NCBI RefSeq assembly: GCF_016907955.1
Contig: NZ_JAFBCX010000023.1
Span: 38,505-102,504, forward strand
Direction: 5' to 3'
DNA length: 64,000 nucleotides
Source of the DNA: Lentzea nigeriaca
Lineage (GTDB): Bacteria > Actinomycetota > Actinomycetes > Mycobacteriales > Pseudonocardiaceae
Shown here: positions 9,315 to 16,241 of the stretch, one piece after another
Position numbering within the stretch: the stretch's first letter is position 1
Layout: the number at the start of each line of letters is the position of its first letter
Program-made: the position numbers and the translations under genes
Notes under the pieces: generated by a model
Seen by the model: only the letters and a program-made list of their open reading frames with translations
Database searches by the model: none
What the model was told of the DNA's origin: nothing

Positions 9315-10216
9315 GCCGTGCAGTCTGCCTTGACCGCACTCGCGGCGTGATGGGCGTAGGTAGGTCCGGAGTTGTTCCAGTCCTGACCTCGGGTGAGGAG
9401 CTGCACCGTCAGGTTTCCGCTGGACTTGAACCTGCCGACGCTGACCCACTGGCCGCGCTTCTCGACCTGCTTGATCGCGAACGACGCCGCCGGGGTGCCG
9501 CCGACGCCGTTGCGGTCGTAGACGTAGTACACGGTCGGGTTACCCCCGACCTCTTCCAGGTTGCCGTTCGGGATGTGCACCGAGACGTCGCACGTGCCGG
9601 ACACCGAGAACGTCCACTGCGCGTAGGCGGAGGGGTCGTCGCGCCGCGCGTCACCGGACATCGGGACCGACACGAACGTCGAGCCGCACTTGCCGTCACC
9701 GTGGTCGACCCAGCCCTTGCGGCCGTCGCGGTAGGAGCCGACGTTGGTGTAGCCGCCGCAGCCGGGCCCCATGGTCAGCGACTTGGCACCGCTGGGCGCC
9801 CGGTTGTTGTTCTCGACGGGTGGTGGCGCGGGCTGGGTCGTGGGGATCAGACCGAGAGCGGAGGAAGCGAGCGTCGGGTCCATGCCGGCCGATGACGACT
9901 GCTCCGGCAGTTCCTCCGGTGGTGTGATCAGGCCGGGAACGTAGCTCTGCGAAGGCTGCGCGGGGTCCGTCGCGGCGTCGTCCGCCCCACCGCCGAACGT
10001 CAGGATCGCCACTCCCGCGAGGGCCAGGAGTGCCGTCACGGCGGCGATGAGCGCGACGCGAGGTCTGAGCAGACGGCCCGGCGGCTTCTCCTCCGGCACC
10101 GCCCGTTCGCCGGCGGCGGCCCAGCGTTCGCGGCCCCTGGCGCGGGCAGCCTCCATCAACGCGGGGTCCGGCGCGAGGTGACGCTCGGTCGGTTCGTCGG
10201 GGAACTGGGTCGGCAC
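9311..10216 (-). CDS. Single-pass membrane protein with golvesin-like extracellular domain
   Basis: 301 aa from a GTG at 10216. A charged cytoplasmic N-terminus of about 52 residues is followed by one transmembrane helix (VALIAAVTALLALAGVAIL) and a proline/serine/threonine-rich linker. A C-terminal domain of about 130 residues resembles golvesin/xanthan-lyase-type beta domains (paired YYVYDRNG, W-x-x-x-GRF, V-x-L, and a terminal A-V-K-A-D-C). Such domains are found in extracellular or surface proteins. It is translationally coupled to the histidine phosphatase. No ribosome site is obvious. Function unknown. Confidence 0.75.
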   Translation of the reverse strand: MPTQFPDEPTERHLAPDPALMEAARARGRERWAAAGERAVPEEKPPGRLLRPRVALIAAVTALLALAGVAILTFGGGADDAATDPAQPSQSYVPGLITPPEELPEQSSSAGMDPTLASSALGLIPTTQPAPPPVENNNRAPSGAKSLTMGPGCGGYTNVGSYRDGRKGWVDHGDGKCGSTFVSVPMSGDARRDDPSAYAQWTFSVSGTCDVSVHIPNGNLEEVGGNPTVYYVYDRNGVGGTPAASFAIKQVEKRGQWVSVGRFKSSGNLTVQLLTRGQDWNNSGPTYAHHAASAVKADCTA

Positions 10217-10369
10217 GGAGCGCAGTGTGCCAGGGACAGACGGCCACCCGAACGTGTGGCTCTTTCACGAACGTGTTGTTTGCCCTCAACTAACCGCACG
10301 CTGTGTAGGCCGCTGCGCCATTTTGTCTACGTTCCGTCACAACGACCGGCGCAGCGAACCGTTGAAAAC

Positions 10370-10383
10370 TGACTCGTGAGTCA
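10370..10383. promoter_or_regulatory. Candidate operator TGACTCGTGAGTCA
   Basis: A perfect inverted repeat with 6-bp arms and a GT centre, about 150 bp upstream of the golvesin-like gene start. An almost identical site occurs at 16195-16208 upstream of the sugar-efflux MFS gene, which suggests a common binding protein. Confidence 0.35.
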
Positions 10384-10410
10384 AGCTAAATACCGCGCCG
10401 CACCTGCGCA

Positions 10411-10427
10411 CACCTGTCCGACAGGTG
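10411..10427. repeat. 17-bp perfect palindrome
   Basis: CACCTGTC-C-GACAGGTG, 67 bp beyond the stop codon of the J-domain gene. It may be a terminator stem for that leftward operon or an operator; no T-run follows on the leftward strand. Confidence 0.4.
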
Positions 10428-10493
10428 GGAAAATCCGGATCTTGTCCCGGTTTCCTGGTCACGGTCGTGACACACCTGCAGAACGCCTTGGTC

Positions 10494-10817
10494 TCACGGC
10501 GTTTCCGGGTGGTTGCGCACAGGGCCCACCCGGATGTCCGGCCGCTCACGGCGAGGGCTGCGAACGCGGACAGGGATCGGGACTCCGCTCCGCGCCGGCG
10601 GGGTCTCGGCGTCGTGGCGGAAGGTGTCGCGCAGTTGGGCGTGTGCGGCCACGACCTGGGCCAGCCGTGCCGGGTCGGCCGGCTCCGCGTGGGTGTCCGG
10701 GTGGAGGGCGAGGAGCAGAGCCCGGTAAGCCGCGCGGATCTGGGCCGGGGAGGCGTCGCGCGGCACCCCGAGCACCCGGTAGGGGTCCGGTGATGAGGGG
10801 TTCCGGTGCGCGGCCAC
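10494..10817 (-). CDS. Small J-domain (DnaJ-like) protein
   Basis: 107 aa from a GTG at 10817. Residues about 10-65 form a J domain (DPYRVLGVPRDASPAQIRAAYR), including the diagnostic HPD tripeptide (LHPDTH) that stimulates DnaK ATPase activity. There is no G/F, zinc-finger or substrate-binding region, so it is a class III-type J protein that would recruit Hsp70 to a specific client. It ends an operon: only 6 bp separate it from the 126-aa gene upstream. The nearby Hsp20 and HspR-like genes support a role in proteostasis. Confidence 0.88.
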   Translation of the reverse strand: MAAHRNPSSPDPYRVLGVPRDASPAQIRAAYRALLLALHPDTHAEPADPARLAQVVAAHAQLRDTFRHDAETPPARSGVPIPVRVRSPRRERPDIRVGPVRNHPETP

Positions 10818-10823
10818 GTCTGC

Positions 10824-11204
10824 TCACTTCCCCGGCCGGGTGGGCAGAGGCCGCGCGTCGAGGTGGCTCAGGGAGGCGTAGGCCTCGCGGCAGGACTGCT
10901 GTGCGCTGTCCAGGGCGTGACGCAGGTCGGCCCAGCCGCGGCAGGCGTGTGCCAGGTGCTGGGCTGGCTCGACGGGGTCGTCGGAGTGCAGTTCGTGCCG
11001 TTGTGGGCACTCGCCGGTGTAGGCAGCCAGCGCGGTGGTGAGATCGCTGAGCGCACCCAGCAGGTGGATGAGTCGCCAGGAGTCGGCGCGCGCCGTGGCG
11101 AGATCGGGCGCGCCGCAGGGGTCGGCGTACTCGAAGGCGGCGTGGTGAGCGGCGAGCGTGGCCTGCTCCAGCACCGCGACCAAGCCTGGTTCGCCCCGGC
11201 TCAT
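10824..11204 (-). CDS. Helical protein of the heat-shock-like module (DUF6238-like)
   Basis: 126 aa. The ATG at 11204 overlaps the previous stop as ATGA, so a longer upstream reading is rejected. The sequence is histidine- and alanine-rich and predicted helical (LEQATLAAHHAAFEY; LIHLLGALSDLTTALAAY), reminiscent of small actinomycete proteins encoded beside Hsp20 genes (DUF6238-like; resemblance from memory, not verified). No catalytic motif is seen. Position between a 61-aa gene and the J-domain gene suggests the three act together. Confidence 0.65.
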   Translation of the reverse strand: MSRGEPGLVAVLEQATLAAHHAAFEYADPCGAPDLATARADSWRLIHLLGALSDLTTALAAYTGECPQRHELHSDDPVEPAQHLAHACRGWADLRHALDSAQQSCREAYASLSHLDARPLPTRPGK

Positions 11205-11386
11205 GCCCGGACTCCCGCGGGGTCCGGTTCGTCGTCGGGCAGCGGCACGACACGGCGCTGGTCGGCGACGTCGGCGGGGTCGGCCTCGCGATCCGACACA
11301 CCGTCGAGGTCGATCTCGTCGACTTCCGGCCAGGCGGAACGCAACTGGTCGGCCACGTCGTTCCACGGCTTGCCCAGGTCGATCAT
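11201..11386 (-). CDS. Small acidic protein of the heat-shock-like module
   Basis: 61 aa from the ATG at 11386, with a GGGGGAA ribosome site 5 bases upstream. The protein is strongly acidic (MIDLGKPWNDVADQLRSAWP, then many Asp/Glu) with no known domain. It is the first gene of the three-gene leftward operon that ends with the J-domain protein and is coupled by an ATGA overlap. A longer frame to 11524 lacks a ribosome site and reads through a hairpin. Confidence 0.6.
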   Translation of the reverse strand: MIDLGKPWNDVADQLRSAWPEVDEIDLDGVSDREADPADVADQRRVVPLPDDEPDPAGVRA

Positions 11387-11417
11387 GAGGGTTCCCCCTT
11401 TCGCGGCACAACCCGAT

Positions 11418-11449
11418 GCCCGCCACGGCGTCCGGTGGCCGTGGCGGGC
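11418..11449 (-). terminator. Perfect 11-bp stem-loop between 106-aa and 61-aa genes
   Basis: GCCCGCCACGG and CCGTGGCGGGC form a perfect 11-bp stem around a 10-base loop. It sits between the stop of the 106-aa gene (11638) and the start of the 61-aa gene (11386), both leftward. It may end or attenuate transcription from the strong promoter at 12007-12035. Confidence 0.5.
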
Positions 11450-11637
11450 GTGATCGGACTCAACTCGGAGATCTGCAGAAGCGCATCGTCTCTGGCACGG
11501 TCCGGTCGCCCCTTGTAGCGTCACGAGACGCAGACCGGTTGTCGCATCGAGGCGTGAACCGGCGTGAAGCTGGGCGAACAGCTACGACAGTCGAGCCGTG
11601 CCCTACCGCTATCACCTCCTGCGTGGCGTTCGAGGTG

Positions 11638-11958
11638 TCAGGTCCGAGGGTCGACCGCGGCGTACACCGGGCGCGGAGGAGAGCGCTCCCGCGCGCCCAC
11701 TCTTCGTGCTGTCCCGGCCAAGTCACCGGACTCGCGGCCGGACGGTGTCGCCGTCGGAATCGGTGCCGGGTGGCGAGGATGCTTGCGTGGATGCCGCGGG
11801 TGCCGTCGAAGCGGCGGGGCGGACGACGACTCGAGGAAGTTCGCTGCCACGATCGCGTCGAACTCCGCCCGCACCCAGTCGAGATCGGCCGCGACCACGT
11901 CCGCGAACACCGGCACGCCGCCGCGATCAACGTGTGGGACCACGTTCTCGCCGACCAT
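11638..11958 (-). CDS. Hypothetical protein led by a near-consensus promoter
   Basis: 106 aa from the ATG at 11958, preceded by GGGAG at 8 bases. The first 45 residues (with VVAADLDWVRAEFDAIVAANF) look like a folded segment; the remainder is low-complexity, rich in Pro, Arg and His. No family is recognised. It is the first gene behind the promoter at 12007-12035 and is divergent from the HspR-like gene, whose candidate operator overlaps this promoter. The tail beyond residue 50 may be disordered or decayed. Confidence 0.55.
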   Translation of the reverse strand: MVGENVVPHVDRGGVPVFADVVAADLDWVRAEFDAIVAANFLESSSAPPLRRHPRHPRKHPRHPAPIPTATPSGRESGDLAGTARRVGARERSPPRPVYAAVDPRT

Positions 11959-12006
11959 CTCGATCACTCCCGGGCAACTGTCACCTGGTCACTGACCGAC
12001 ACTTTT

Positions 12007-12035
12007 CTTATAGCGCGCACTGTAGATTGTGTCAA
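12007..12035 (-). promoter_or_regulatory. Near-consensus housekeeping promoter with overlapping repeats
   Basis: Read leftwards: TTGACA (12035-12030), a 17-bp spacer, TATAAG (12012-12007), one of the closest matches to the primary-sigma consensus in the window. The -35 lies inside repeated TGTAGAT words (12021-12027 and 12044-12050) and an AGAT...ATCT inverted repeat, which is where the adjacent MerR-type regulator could bind. Expected transcription start is near 12000, giving a leader of about 40 bases to the 106-aa gene. Confidence 0.75.
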
Positions 12036-12061
12036 GCATCTGATGTAGATAGCCTCCGGTT

Positions 12062-12379
12062 GTGCCCCTCGACGACCTCGACGACGCGGACTATCCGGCG
12101 TACACCACCGGGCAGGCCGCGGACTTGCTCGGTGTGCAGCAGGCGTTCCTGCGGAGCCTGGACACCGCCGACCTGCTGCGCCCGCAGCGCTCCGACGGCG
12201 GGCACCGCCGCTACAGCCGCCGCCAGCTCGAACTGGCCGGCCGGATCCGCGTCCTGTTCGACGAGGGCCACACGCTCGCCGCGACGGCCCGCATCATCGG
12301 GCTGGAGGACGAGCTCGCCGCCGCCCACGACCAGATCACCGAGCTGCGCCGGCAACTGGGACCAGGTCAGCCGCACTGA
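12062..12379 (+). CDS. MerR-family regulator, HspR-like
   Basis: 105 aa from a GTG at 12062. An N-terminal winged helix (YPAYTTGQAADLLGVQQAFLRSLD) with the GGHRRYSRRQLELAGRI wing segment resembles HspR, the repressor of actinomycete heat-shock operons. A short C-terminal coiled coil (LEDELAAAHDQITELRRQL) would dimerise it. No effector domain is present, as in HspR. It probably binds its own promoter region and possibly the HAIR-like site upstream of hsp20. The 3' end overlaps the convergent coiled-coil gene by 44 bp. No strong ribosome site is visible. Confidence 0.85.
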   Translation: MPLDDLDDADYPAYTTGQAADLLGVQQAFLRSLDTADLLRPQRSDGGHRRYSRRQLELAGRIRVLFDEGHTLAATARIIGLEDELAAAHDQITELRRQLGPGQPH

Positions 12380-13223
12380 CGCCACTTCTGCCGTGATCAT
12401 GGTGGATCACCTCCATCTTCACGACGGCTTCCTCGGGCAACGGTTGCAGCAGGGGCTCCATGTCGGCCAGGAGTGCTTGTGCGGCACGGAGTTCCTCGGC
12501 GATGTGCTCGCGTTGGCGGCGCAGCAGGTCCACGCGCTGCTCGGCGTCGGCGACGATGCGGTGCGCGTGCTCGGTGGCCTCCTGGACGATCTGGTCGGCA
12601 CGGGCCTTGGCGGAGCGCTGCTGGTCCGCCAGCGCGCGCATCGCCTCGGCGCGGCGTTGTGTCATGGCCTGTTCGAAGTCCGCCTCGATCTGCCCGCGGA
12701 TCTGCGCGGCCTGGTCGTCGAGTTCACGGCGGCGCCGTTCTGCCTGCCGGGTCATCGTCTCGACCTGGGCGTGGGCGCGGTCCATCAGCTCGCGGTGCTC
12801 GGCCTCCGCGTCCGCACGCCGCCGGTCGAGCTCGGCCACGAGGTGCTCGGCGCGCCCGCGCAACCGGTCGGCGGCCCGGTGGGCGTTCGCCCAGTCCTGC
12901 TCGGCGGCGATCCGGGCGCGGGTGGTGATCTCCTCGGCTTCGGCGTGGGCGAGTTCGACCATGCGGCGCAGCCGTTCGGTGAGCGCGCCGGGATCGATCG
13001 GGGTGCGGCTGATCCGGTCGACGCGTGCCCGCAGCCCGGCGTTCTCCGCGCGGGCGGCTTCCAGCTGCCGCGCAAGGGACTCCGCGCGGGCGAGGGCGGC
13101 GTCCCTGTCGGCGGTGAGCACCTCCAGCTCACCTTCCACCGCGTGCACGTAGTGCTGGACCTGATCGTGGTCGTAGCCGCGCCAGCGCACGTCGAAGTCG
13201 GTTCGCAGCGGCAACAACTCCAC
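12336..13223 (-). CDS. DivIVA-like coiled-coil protein
   Basis: 295 aa from a GTG at 13223 with AAGGAG 9 bases upstream. Residues about 8-45 (TDFDVRWRGYDHDQVQHYVH) match the N-terminal membrane-binding region of DivIVA/SepIVA-type proteins. Residues about 30-270 form almost continuous coiled coil with many Arg/Glu/Ala heptads. DivIVA relatives organise polar growth and septation; this one is encoded 75 bp downstream of hsp20 and likely shares its transcript, so a role in envelope stress or in organising chaperones is plausible. The name is by similarity of architecture only. Confidence 0.75.
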   Translation of the reverse strand: MELLPLRTDFDVRWRGYDHDQVQHYVHAVEGELEVLTADRDAALARAESLARQLEAARAENAGLRARVDRISRTPIDPGALTERLRRMVELAHAEAEEITTRARIAAEQDWANAHRAADRLRGRAEHLVAELDRRRADAEAEHRELMDRAHAQVETMTRQAERRRRELDDQAAQIRGQIEADFEQAMTQRRAEAMRALADQQRSAKARADQIVQEATEHAHRIVADAEQRVDLLRRQREHIAEELRAAQALLADMEPLLQPLPEEAVVKMEVIHHDHGRSGVSAADLVPVAGAAR

Positions 13224-13298
13224 TTCCCCCTGCTCCTTCCGGGTACGACAGCGCCGCCGACCGCGGTCCGGGTGGACCGTGATCGGCGGCGACGGGTG

Positions 13299-13754
13299 CT
13301 ACTTGCCGTTGATGGCGATGCGACGCGGCTTGGCCGCCTCGGTCTTGGGCACGCGGACGGTCAGCACGCCGTCGGCGAGATCGGCGTGGATCTTGTCGGC
13401 GTCGACGTCCTGCGGCAGCGTCACCCGGTAGGAGAACTGCCCGACACGTCGGGTGCGGTGGCGGAACAGCCCCTGCCGTTCCCTCTCCTTGACCTCACCG
13501 CTGATCGACAGCTCGGTGCCGGCCAGGTCGACCGCGATGTCGTCACGCTTGACGCCCGGCAGCTCGACCTCCACCAGGTAGGCATCCCCGGTCTCGGTCA
13601 CGTCGGCCAGCGGCGCCCAGGCGCGCACGCTCTCACCGACGGTGCCGGCGACCGACTCCATCCACCTGCCCAGCTGACCGTAGAGGTCCTCGAACTCGCG
13701 GAACGGGTCCCAGCGGCCCAGCGGGGCCGACGATCGCACAGCAGGCAGTGCCAT
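13299..13754 (-). CDS. Hsp20/alpha-crystallin small heat-shock protein
   Basis: 151 aa from the ATG at 13754, chosen for its GGAGGT ribosome site 7 bases upstream; a frame extending to 14489 is antisense noise. The alpha-crystallin domain spans about residues 45-140 (APLADVTETGDAYLVEVELPG; SYRVTLPQDVD; GVLTVRVPK), followed by the oligomerising I-x-I-type tail RIAING. It holds unfolding proteins for refolding by DnaK/J. It leads a leftward unit with the DivIVA-like gene and has a HAIR-like site upstream. Confidence 0.95.
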   Translation of the reverse strand: MALPAVRSSAPLGRWDPFREFEDLYGQLGRWMESVAGTVGESVRAWAPLADVTETGDAYLVEVELPGVKRDDIAVDLAGTELSISGEVKERERQGLFRHRTRRVGQFSYRVTLPQDVDADKIHADLADGVLTVRVPKTEAAKPRRIAINGK

Positions 13755-13827
13755 GACTTTCACCTCCATGAGAGTCACACGAACACTCACCTGGAACGAC
13801 GAAGTTGAGCCTGTCTTTGTTCCCGAA

Positions 13828-13848
13828 CCTGAGCCGGAAGGACTCAAC
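13828..13848. promoter_or_regulatory. HAIR-like operator (HspR-type) upstream of hsp20
   Basis: CCTGAGC-N7-ACTCAAC matches 11 of 14 defined positions of the HspR box CTTGAGT-N7-ACTCAAG. It lies 74-94 bp upstream of the hsp20 ATG, and an HspR-like gene is 1.4 kb away in the same module. Confidence 0.5.
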
Positions 13849-13914
13849 CGTTGGTGTGAAACGCGCCGCGACAGAGCACGCATCGGCAAGGCGGCGCGGG
13901 TTAGGGTGCCCGCC

Positions 13915-15021
13915 ATGTCAGGTAGACAGGTGGTCGTGCTGCTGGCCGTCCTCACGGCGGGCTGCGGCACGACGATCCCCGGAAGCCCAGTCGCCGCACC
14001 GTTACCCGCGGCGTCGTCGTCGCAGACCGTGACCGTCGTGACGACGACGCCACCTCCGAGCAGCAGCAGCGCCGCACCAAAGACGCCCGCTCCCCCTTCA
14101 CCGCCACCTCCCGCGAAGTTCGGCAATCCGGACGGTTCCGCCGCCGTACCGGGAGAAGCCGCCGCCGAGGACACCTCCAAGCCCACCCGCGTGATCGGCA
14201 CCGGCACACCCGCGAGCTGCACGTCGCAGGCCGTGGTCGACGCGGTCGCCGCCGGTGGCGTCATCACGTTCGACTGCGGGCCGAACCCGCACACGGTTCC
14301 CCTGGCCGCGACCGCGAAGGTCCGTGCGAGAACCGTCATCGACGGCGGCGGCCGGATCACCTTGAGCGGCCAGGGACAGCGCCGGGTGATCGACCAGAAC
14401 GGGCCGAGGCTGGTGGTCCAGAACATCACCCTCGCCGACGGCAACTCGACCGGCGACACGGCCGACGGCGGTGGCGGCGGCGCGATCATGGTGCGCGGAG
14501 GTCAGCTCAAGGTCGTGAACTCCCGCTTCGCCAACAACAAGTGCGATGCCAACGGTCCCGACCTCGGTGGTGCCGCGATCCGCGTGACCGACTGGGCCGA
14601 CAAGGCACCGGTCTACGTCACCAGCAGCACGTTCGAGGGCGGTGTGTGCGCCAACGGCGGTGCGTTGAGCAGCATCGGCGCGTCGTGGGTGGTGCTCAAC
14701 AGCCTGATGAGGGGCAACAAGGCCATCGGCCGCGGCGCCAACCCGGCGCGCGCGGGCACGCCGGGCGGCGGCAGCGGTGGCGCGATCTACAACGACGGCA
14801 ACACCTTCACGCTGCGGATCGCGGGCTCGCTGGTCGAGGACAACCACGCCAACGAGGGCGGTGGCGCGGTGTTCTTCGTCAGCAACGACAACTCCGGCTC
14901 GATGTCGGTGGAGGGCTCCACGGTGCGCCGCAACCCGAGCGAGGGGTTCGAGACGATCAAGGGGATCTTCTACCTCGGCGTGGGAGAGAAGCCGAAGGTC
15001 ACCGCCTCGACGATCCAGTGA
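13915..15021 (+). CDS. Right-handed beta-helix lipoprotein
   Basis: 368 aa from the ATG at 13915. The start VVVLLAVLTAGC is a lipoprotein signal with the lipobox cysteine near residue 17. A Thr/Ser/Pro-rich linker (residues about 30-75) leads into a parallel beta-helix with repeats such as GGGAIMV, GGAIRV, NGGALSS, GGAIYND and GGGAVFFV. Such folds occur in pectate-lyase-like polysaccharide-active proteins and adhesins; no catalytic residues can be assigned. Codon 30 is the rare TTA (14002-14004), so translation could depend on the bldA-type tRNA. The 3' end overlaps the convergent MFS gene by 23 bp. Confidence 0.82.
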   Translation: MSGRQVVVLLAVLTAGCGTTIPGSPVAAPLPAASSSQTVTVVTTTPPPSSSSAAPKTPAPPSPPPPAKFGNPDGSAAVPGEAAAEDTSKPTRVIGTGTPASCTSQAVVDAVAAGGVITFDCGPNPHTVPLAATAKVRARTVIDGGGRITLSGQGQRRVIDQNGPRLVVQNITLADGNSTGDTADGGGGGAIMVRGGQLKVVNSRFANNKCDANGPDLGGAAIRVTDWADKAPVYVTSSTFEGGVCANGGALSSIGASWVVLNSLMRGNKAIGRGANPARAGTPGGGSGGAIYNDGNTFTLRIAGSLVEDNHANEGGGAVFFVSNDNSGSMSVEGSTVRRNPSEGFETIKGIFYLGVGEKPKVTASTIQ

Positions 15022-16180
15022 CCCTGCCCGCCACGAGCAGCAGGGTCAGCCCGAGCGCGACCATCGACAGGCTGAACCCGTAGATCCAGCGGAACCCCAG
15101 CTGCGCGGCGAGACCGGTCAGCGCGCCCGCGATCATGCCGCCGACGATCTGGGTGTTGCTGAACATCGTCGAGGCGTGGCCGGGACGGCCGGGGTCGAGG
15201 CTCTGGAAGTAGGTGATGCCCACACCCATCACGAGCGAGATGACGGTGGCGTGCAGCAGCTGCGCGGCCAGCACCTGCCAGACGGAGTCGGTCAGCAGCA
15301 TCAGGCCGTGATAGCTCAGGCCGATCACCGCGCCCATGACCACGAGTTTGTACTGGGACATGCGGTTCGCCAGCGACCCGAACCACAGGATCATCGGGAT
15401 CTCCAGCGCGGCGCACAGGCCCATCGCGAGCCCGGCGTCTCCCGCCGTGCCGTGCAGTTCGGTCGTGACGAACAACGGCAGACCGCCGACCGCCAGGCCG
15501 ACCGAGCCCTGCAGGAACACGAACCCCGCGGCGACGACCGCCATCCCGGCCCGCGTCGGACCCGCTGCCTCCTCCTCGGCCTGCGTCTCCGGTTCGGCCA
15601 CGGGAACCGGCAGCGTCAGGGCCAGCACCGCGACACCGAGCTGCAGCAGCGCCGTGGCCGTGAAGAGCCCGACCCACCCGGTCTTGGCGACCATCAGCGC
15701 GGCCAGCGGCGGACCGGCGACCCAGGCGACGGAGAGCAGCGTGCGCAGGACGCTGACCATCATCGACGGGCCCCGCGACGCCGCGCGTCCGTAGGCGAAG
15801 ATCTGCGGCAGCAACGACGACGTCATCGCGACGAAGACCACGGCCGCGCCCAGCAGGAGCCAGTAGTCGCGCAGCACGGCGAACAGGCCGTAGCCGATCG
15901 CGCCGGCGGTACCGCCCGCCGCGAGCAGGAACCGGCGTTGCACCCGGCCGTCCGACAGCTTGCCCATGATCGTGCTGGCGACCACGGACGCGAGCGGGCT
16001 CGCGATCAGGAACGCGCTCAGCTGCACCGGCGTGACCTTGACCTCGGAGGTCAGGAACAGCGAGTGGAACGGCATCGCGAACGCCATCGAAACGCCGGAC
16101 ACGACGCTGATGACGGAGAGTTGGAGGAATGTTCGGGAAAGGAGCGGCGAGGAGGTTCTCTCGCTTAGTGCCGTCACCAC
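14999..16180 (-). CDS. MFS transporter, sugar-efflux (SetA/SotB) type
   Basis: 393 aa with 12 predicted transmembrane helices. The N-terminal half (SVVSGVSMAFAMPFHSLFLT; IMGKLSDGRVQRRFLL) matches sugar-efflux MFS transporters of the Set family, which export sugars or analogues by proton antiport. It starts at a GTG at 16180 without a clear ribosome site. It lies 61 bp downstream of the gamma-glutamyltransferase-like gene on the same strand; the gap holds a palindrome at 16195-16208 that could regulate it separately. Confidence 0.85.
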   Translation of the reverse strand: MVTALSERTSSPLLSRTFLQLSVISVVSGVSMAFAMPFHSLFLTSEVKVTPVQLSAFLIASPLASVVASTIMGKLSDGRVQRRFLLAAGGTAGAIGYGLFAVLRDYWLLLGAAVVFVAMTSSLLPQIFAYGRAASRGPSMMVSVLRTLLSVAWVAGPPLAALMVAKTGWVGLFTATALLQLGVAVLALTLPVPVAEPETQAEEEAAGPTRAGMAVVAAGFVFLQGSVGLAVGGLPLFVTTELHGTAGDAGLAMGLCAALEIPMILWFGSLANRMSQYKLVVMGAVIGLSYHGLMLLTDSVWQVLAAQLLHATVISLVMGVGITYFQSLDPGRPGHASTMFSNTQIVGGMIAGALTGLAAQLGFRWIYGFSLSMVALGLTLLLVAGRVTGSSRR

Positions 16181-16194
16181 GCCATCGTGCGTGC

Positions 16195-16208
16195 TGACTC
16201 GTGAATCA
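16195..16208. promoter_or_regulatory. Candidate operator TGACTCGTGAATCA
   Basis: An imperfect inverted repeat in the gap between the GGT-like and MFS genes, differing at one base from the perfect palindrome at 10370-10383. A second inverted repeat, GGAAA-ACTGG-TTTCC, follows at 16209-16223. Confidence 0.35.
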
Positions 16209-16241
16209 GGAAAACTGGTTTCCCATTATGCGGGCAATGTC

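Larger units (their letters stand above)
10217..10493. other. Intergenic region with several palindromes
   Basis: No convincing gene is present in these 277 bases. The region contains three exact inverted repeats: TGACTC-GT-GAGTCA (10370-10383), CACCTGTC-C-GACAGGTG (10411-10427) and GTCACG-GT-CGTGAC (10458-10471). It separates the golvesin-like gene start from the end of the J-domain operon, so it must hold the promoter of the former and the terminator of the latter. A GTG-started frame at 10376 runs antisense through the J-domain gene and lacks protein-like features. Confidence 0.5.

Noticed and set aside
10376..11041. A 221-aa rightward frame in the palindrome-rich region
   Set aside because: Most of it is antisense to the J-domain and 126-aa genes, with a Gly/Arg-rich shadow composition.
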